NCBI GenBank assembly: GCA_963971425.1
Contig: OZ020519.1
Span: 9,502,028-9,566,027, forward strand
DNA length: 64,000 nt
From: Bryoerythrophyllum caledonicum
Taxonomy: Eukaryota > Streptophyta > Bryopsida > Pottiales > Pottiaceae
Direction: 5' to 3'
The notes beneath the pieces were generated by a model. The model did no database searches, was not told where the DNA came from, and was given only the letters and a program-made list of their open reading frames with translations. Position 1 is the stretch's first letter; each line of letters starts with the position of its first letter. A program made the position numbers and the translations under genes. This document shows positions 62,201-64,000 of the stretch, in pieces.

Positions 62201-62900
62201 ACAAACATGGAAACTTAAACGAGAAACGAGTTAACCCAGCTCATTTAGAGGTGTGTTGCGTACCCTTCTTTTCTGCATGCTTGCTACATGATACTACGGA
62301 GTCATGCAGATGTTGCAGGGTTTTTGGATGGTTCTCGTGGTGTTTGCCTGTTCCAGCTGTTTGCGTTTTTCAGTTTCCCTTCTTTTCATTTAGTAGGCCC
62401 TAAGTTACATCGGGAAACATGTTGCAGGCAAGAATACACAAGAGACAAGAGAAAGAGGAGCGACAAGCTTCTGCGAGAGCCGGCCGGGAAGATCGCCCTC
62501 TATTTGGAGCTCGTACTGCTATGAAGCAGAGAAAGGTGCTTTCCCTCTCCCCTTCTTTTGTTCGAAAAACTGCAGGTCTTGTGGAAGAACTCCCAACCTT
62601 TTAATCAGGGTTATGATAGCGTGGCTTTTGTCCCGGAAATCACAAAGTGATCTGGTTGCTGTTTGCGGGGTCCAAGACCGTAGCAACCATTCCTCTTCTT
62701 AGAAGTCGACTGCAGTTCACGTTCATGACATGGTAAATGATTTTTTGCAGACGGGAGGCACCAGCAACAAGCAGAAAGAAAAGAGCAAGGGAATGCCGCT
62801 GGCAGCTAAGCGGGCAATTATTAAGAGAACAGGCAACAAAAAGAAGATGGGACGGCGAACTGCTGAGAAGCAGTTCCGCGGCAAGAAGGCGTGGAAGTAG
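59223..62900 (+). CDS. SDA1: SDA1 homologue, 60S ribosomal subunit biogenesis and export
   Basis: Complete gene of seven exons with consistent phase: 59223-59612, 59951-60127, 60200-61373, 61562-61863, 62116-62250, 62428-62535 and 62751-62900, giving 811 residues, about the usual SDA1 length. N-terminal helical part (GYESELLLQLRHFDACLAIF; LPVLMELQLGGDRVLRKLAY; the NUC130/3NT region to about residue 190), YLLGYDQAVEEEDEDD with an acidic run near residues 247-262, the conserved core (AEKLFRRLQGCTERFEVKLM; VGLNVVREICMRIPLIM), a long acidic tract near 513-580 and a Lys/Arg-rich tail (KRTGNKKKMGRRTAEKQFRG). SDA1 is a nucle(ol)ar factor needed for late pre-60S maturation. Convergent with the lipase gene. 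Introns carry several TTTAGGG motifs. Confidence 0.93.
59614..59632 (+). promoter_or_regulatory. Telo-box-like motif in SDA1 intron 1
   Basis: TAGGGTTTAGGGTTTTT directly follows the first splice donor; TTTAGGGTT recurs near 59743 and 60142, and TTAGGGTT near 59805 and 59931. The telo-box (AAACCCTAA) is a known promoter element of plant ribosome-biogenesis genes; here it sits in the first two introns. Confidence 0.5.
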
Positions 62901-63226
62901 AATCAGCTTCTGCACCTTCGTTCAAACAGAGTTCCGCTGAAGCCGAATTCTGAATTGTAACACTAGATTGCCAAAAAAATATTCTTCTCACGGTCCAACC
63001 ACCGTTTTTGTTTCCTCAATTTTTCTTGCAGACTCAAACCAGTGGCTTCCACCAAGAGGTTCTGATACTCGTTCATGAATGCAAATGAGGTCATGGATAG
63101 AGAGTTCATGACCATTCTTGTGTCTTGTATTTTATTGCTACAGTTTGATGTAATATATACAAAGGGCACAACAACGCCTCTGAGAACAGGGCAAAGTAAC
63201 AAACCATCACAGAATCAAACTCATCG
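62901..63226. other. Convergent intergenic region
   Basis: 326 bp between two stop codons facing each other. Presumed 3' UTRs of SDA1 and the lipase; AT-rich, no gene seen. Confidence 0.7.
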
Positions 63227-64000
63227 CTACGCAGATGCTAATCCAGGGTTGAAATTAGACCGATGCGCATTCGCTCGGAAGAACGCGATCATGCTGTCAT
63301 ACAAATCCTGCTTCCCCCGAACACTGAGCACGAAGTCGATATGGCCATACTCCGGCAACACCACCACTTCCGGCGTGCGCCGCAGCTCCGCAATGGTACG
63401 CACCACGTCCACGGGATCCGCCAGCGCGTCATTGCCCCCCGACGCCATCCACAACGGCAACGACTCCGGCACTGCACTCAGATCATACACCGGAGGCGTC
63501 GCACTCAAATAATGCTGCAGATTGCCGAGGAAGCCGTAGTCGAACTTGGCAAAGGTCCCGTCGCGAACCATCTGCGCGAGATGGGCGAGGTTCTTGAGGG
63601 AAGTGGAGTGCGGCTCGAACTGCAAGTAGTACGGGATGCGCGTGGCGTTGAAGCAGCAGTTGGGCCCCGTGATGGAGCCCAGCAGGTCGCCGCAGTCGAC
63701 GTCGGGGCGCGCGCACACCCAGTCCATGAGGAGCACGCCCGCCTCGTTCCGGAGGTTGAACTCGTGCACGCCCATCGTCTTCACCAGCTTGTCGATGTAG
63801 TGGTGCGCCGCGGCGTTGAGGAAGCTCGAGGAGATGTGGTCCAGGTACGAGATGGGGCTAAGCAGCGCCGCGCCCGCCAGCATCTCCGCGACCGCCGGTT
63901 GCGAGGAGAGCGCGGCCAACCCCATGATCGTCCCCTGCGAGTGCCCCACGTAGAAGAGCTTCGTGCCCGTCGCGGCCGTCACGAATTCCACGAGCGCAGG
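63227..64000 (-). CDS. Acid-lipase-type triacylglycerol lipase (alpha/beta hydrolase), N-terminus outside window
   Basis: C-terminal ~257 residues of a lipase of the lysosomal acid / gastric lipase family, open to the right edge. Nucleophile elbow YVGHSQGT (Ser at 63938-63940), then a lid region with conserved text (CCFNATRIPYY; the HSTSLKNLAHLAQMVRDGTFAKFDYG stretch, cf. the family's GTS..N..H..Q....G.F..FD.G), the catalytic Asp in ASGGNDALADPVDV and the His in YGHIDFVL. The triad order Ser-Asp-His and spacing fit the family. No intron in this part. Such plant lipases hydrolyse triacylglycerols or other acyl esters, often in vacuole or apoplast; the signal peptide lies outside the window. 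High G+C compared with the intergenic DNA. Confidence 0.9.
   Translation of the reverse strand, partial: PALVEFVTAATGTKLFYVGHSQGTIMGLAALSSQPAVAEMLAGAALLSPISYLDHISSSFLNAAAHHYIDKLVKTMGVHEFNLRNEAGVLLMDWVCARPDVDCGDLLGSITGPNCCFNATRIPYYLQFEPHSTSLKNLAHLAQMVRDGTFAKFDYGFLGNLQHYLSATPPVYDLSAVPESLPLWMASGGNDALADPVDVVRTIAELRRTPEVVVLPEYGHIDFVLSVRGKQDLYDSMIAFFRANAHRSNFNPGLASA

Overview
The window looks like nuclear DNA of a green plant, most likely a seedless land plant or close streptophyte relative. Three things point that way: spliced host genes with short GT-AG introns, a proteasome RPN10 tail of plant type, and TTTAGGG-type motifs in the SDA1 introns. I cannot name the species. Host genes sit at the two ends; about 49 kb in the middle (roughly 9.1-59 kb) is transposable elements stacked inside one another.

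Left end (1-8.0 kb, + strand): the 3' part of a multi-exon gene for a large TPR-like protein with a C-terminal CHAT caspase-like peptidase domain. Right behind it lies a spliced, diverged copy of the ubiquitin-interacting tail of RPN10. Small DNA-element remnants follow (9.15-10.0 kb).

Middle (10.19-54.04 kb): three copies (A, B, C) of one non-LTR retrotransposon family. A (10190-36833) is full length with an 11-bp target duplication, and is split by B (19621-34235), also full length, with a 12-bp target duplication. C (37151-54042) is 5'-truncated and split by a pogo/Tc1-mariner-type DNA transposon (38759-42057), an 8.7-kb element with TG...CA ends (42973-51675) and a 131-bp MITE. B itself carries a 2.1-kb solo LTR. 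Without insertions the LINE is about 12 kb. Its layout is a repeat-bearing 5' UTR, an ORF1 with RRM-like folds, an A/C-rich linker, a 2A-like ribosome-skipping peptide, and an ORF2. ORF2 encodes an APE endonuclease, reverse transcriptase, RNase H, a zinc knuckle and a second, restriction-like endonuclease. The element ends in a conserved hairpin and a (TTC)n tail. Two endonucleases in one LINE recall the Dualen/RandI clade of green algae; the added 2A peptide makes this the most interesting system here. All three copies carry stops or frameshifts.

Right end (54.0-64 kb): AT-rich DNA with a 120-bp minisatellite and a broken fragment of a dihydroflavonol-reductase-like dehydrogenase. Then comes a complete seven-exon SDA1 gene (59223-62900, 811 aa, 60S ribosome biogenesis), and convergent to it the 3' part of an acid-lipase-type lipase gene (63227-64000, - strand).
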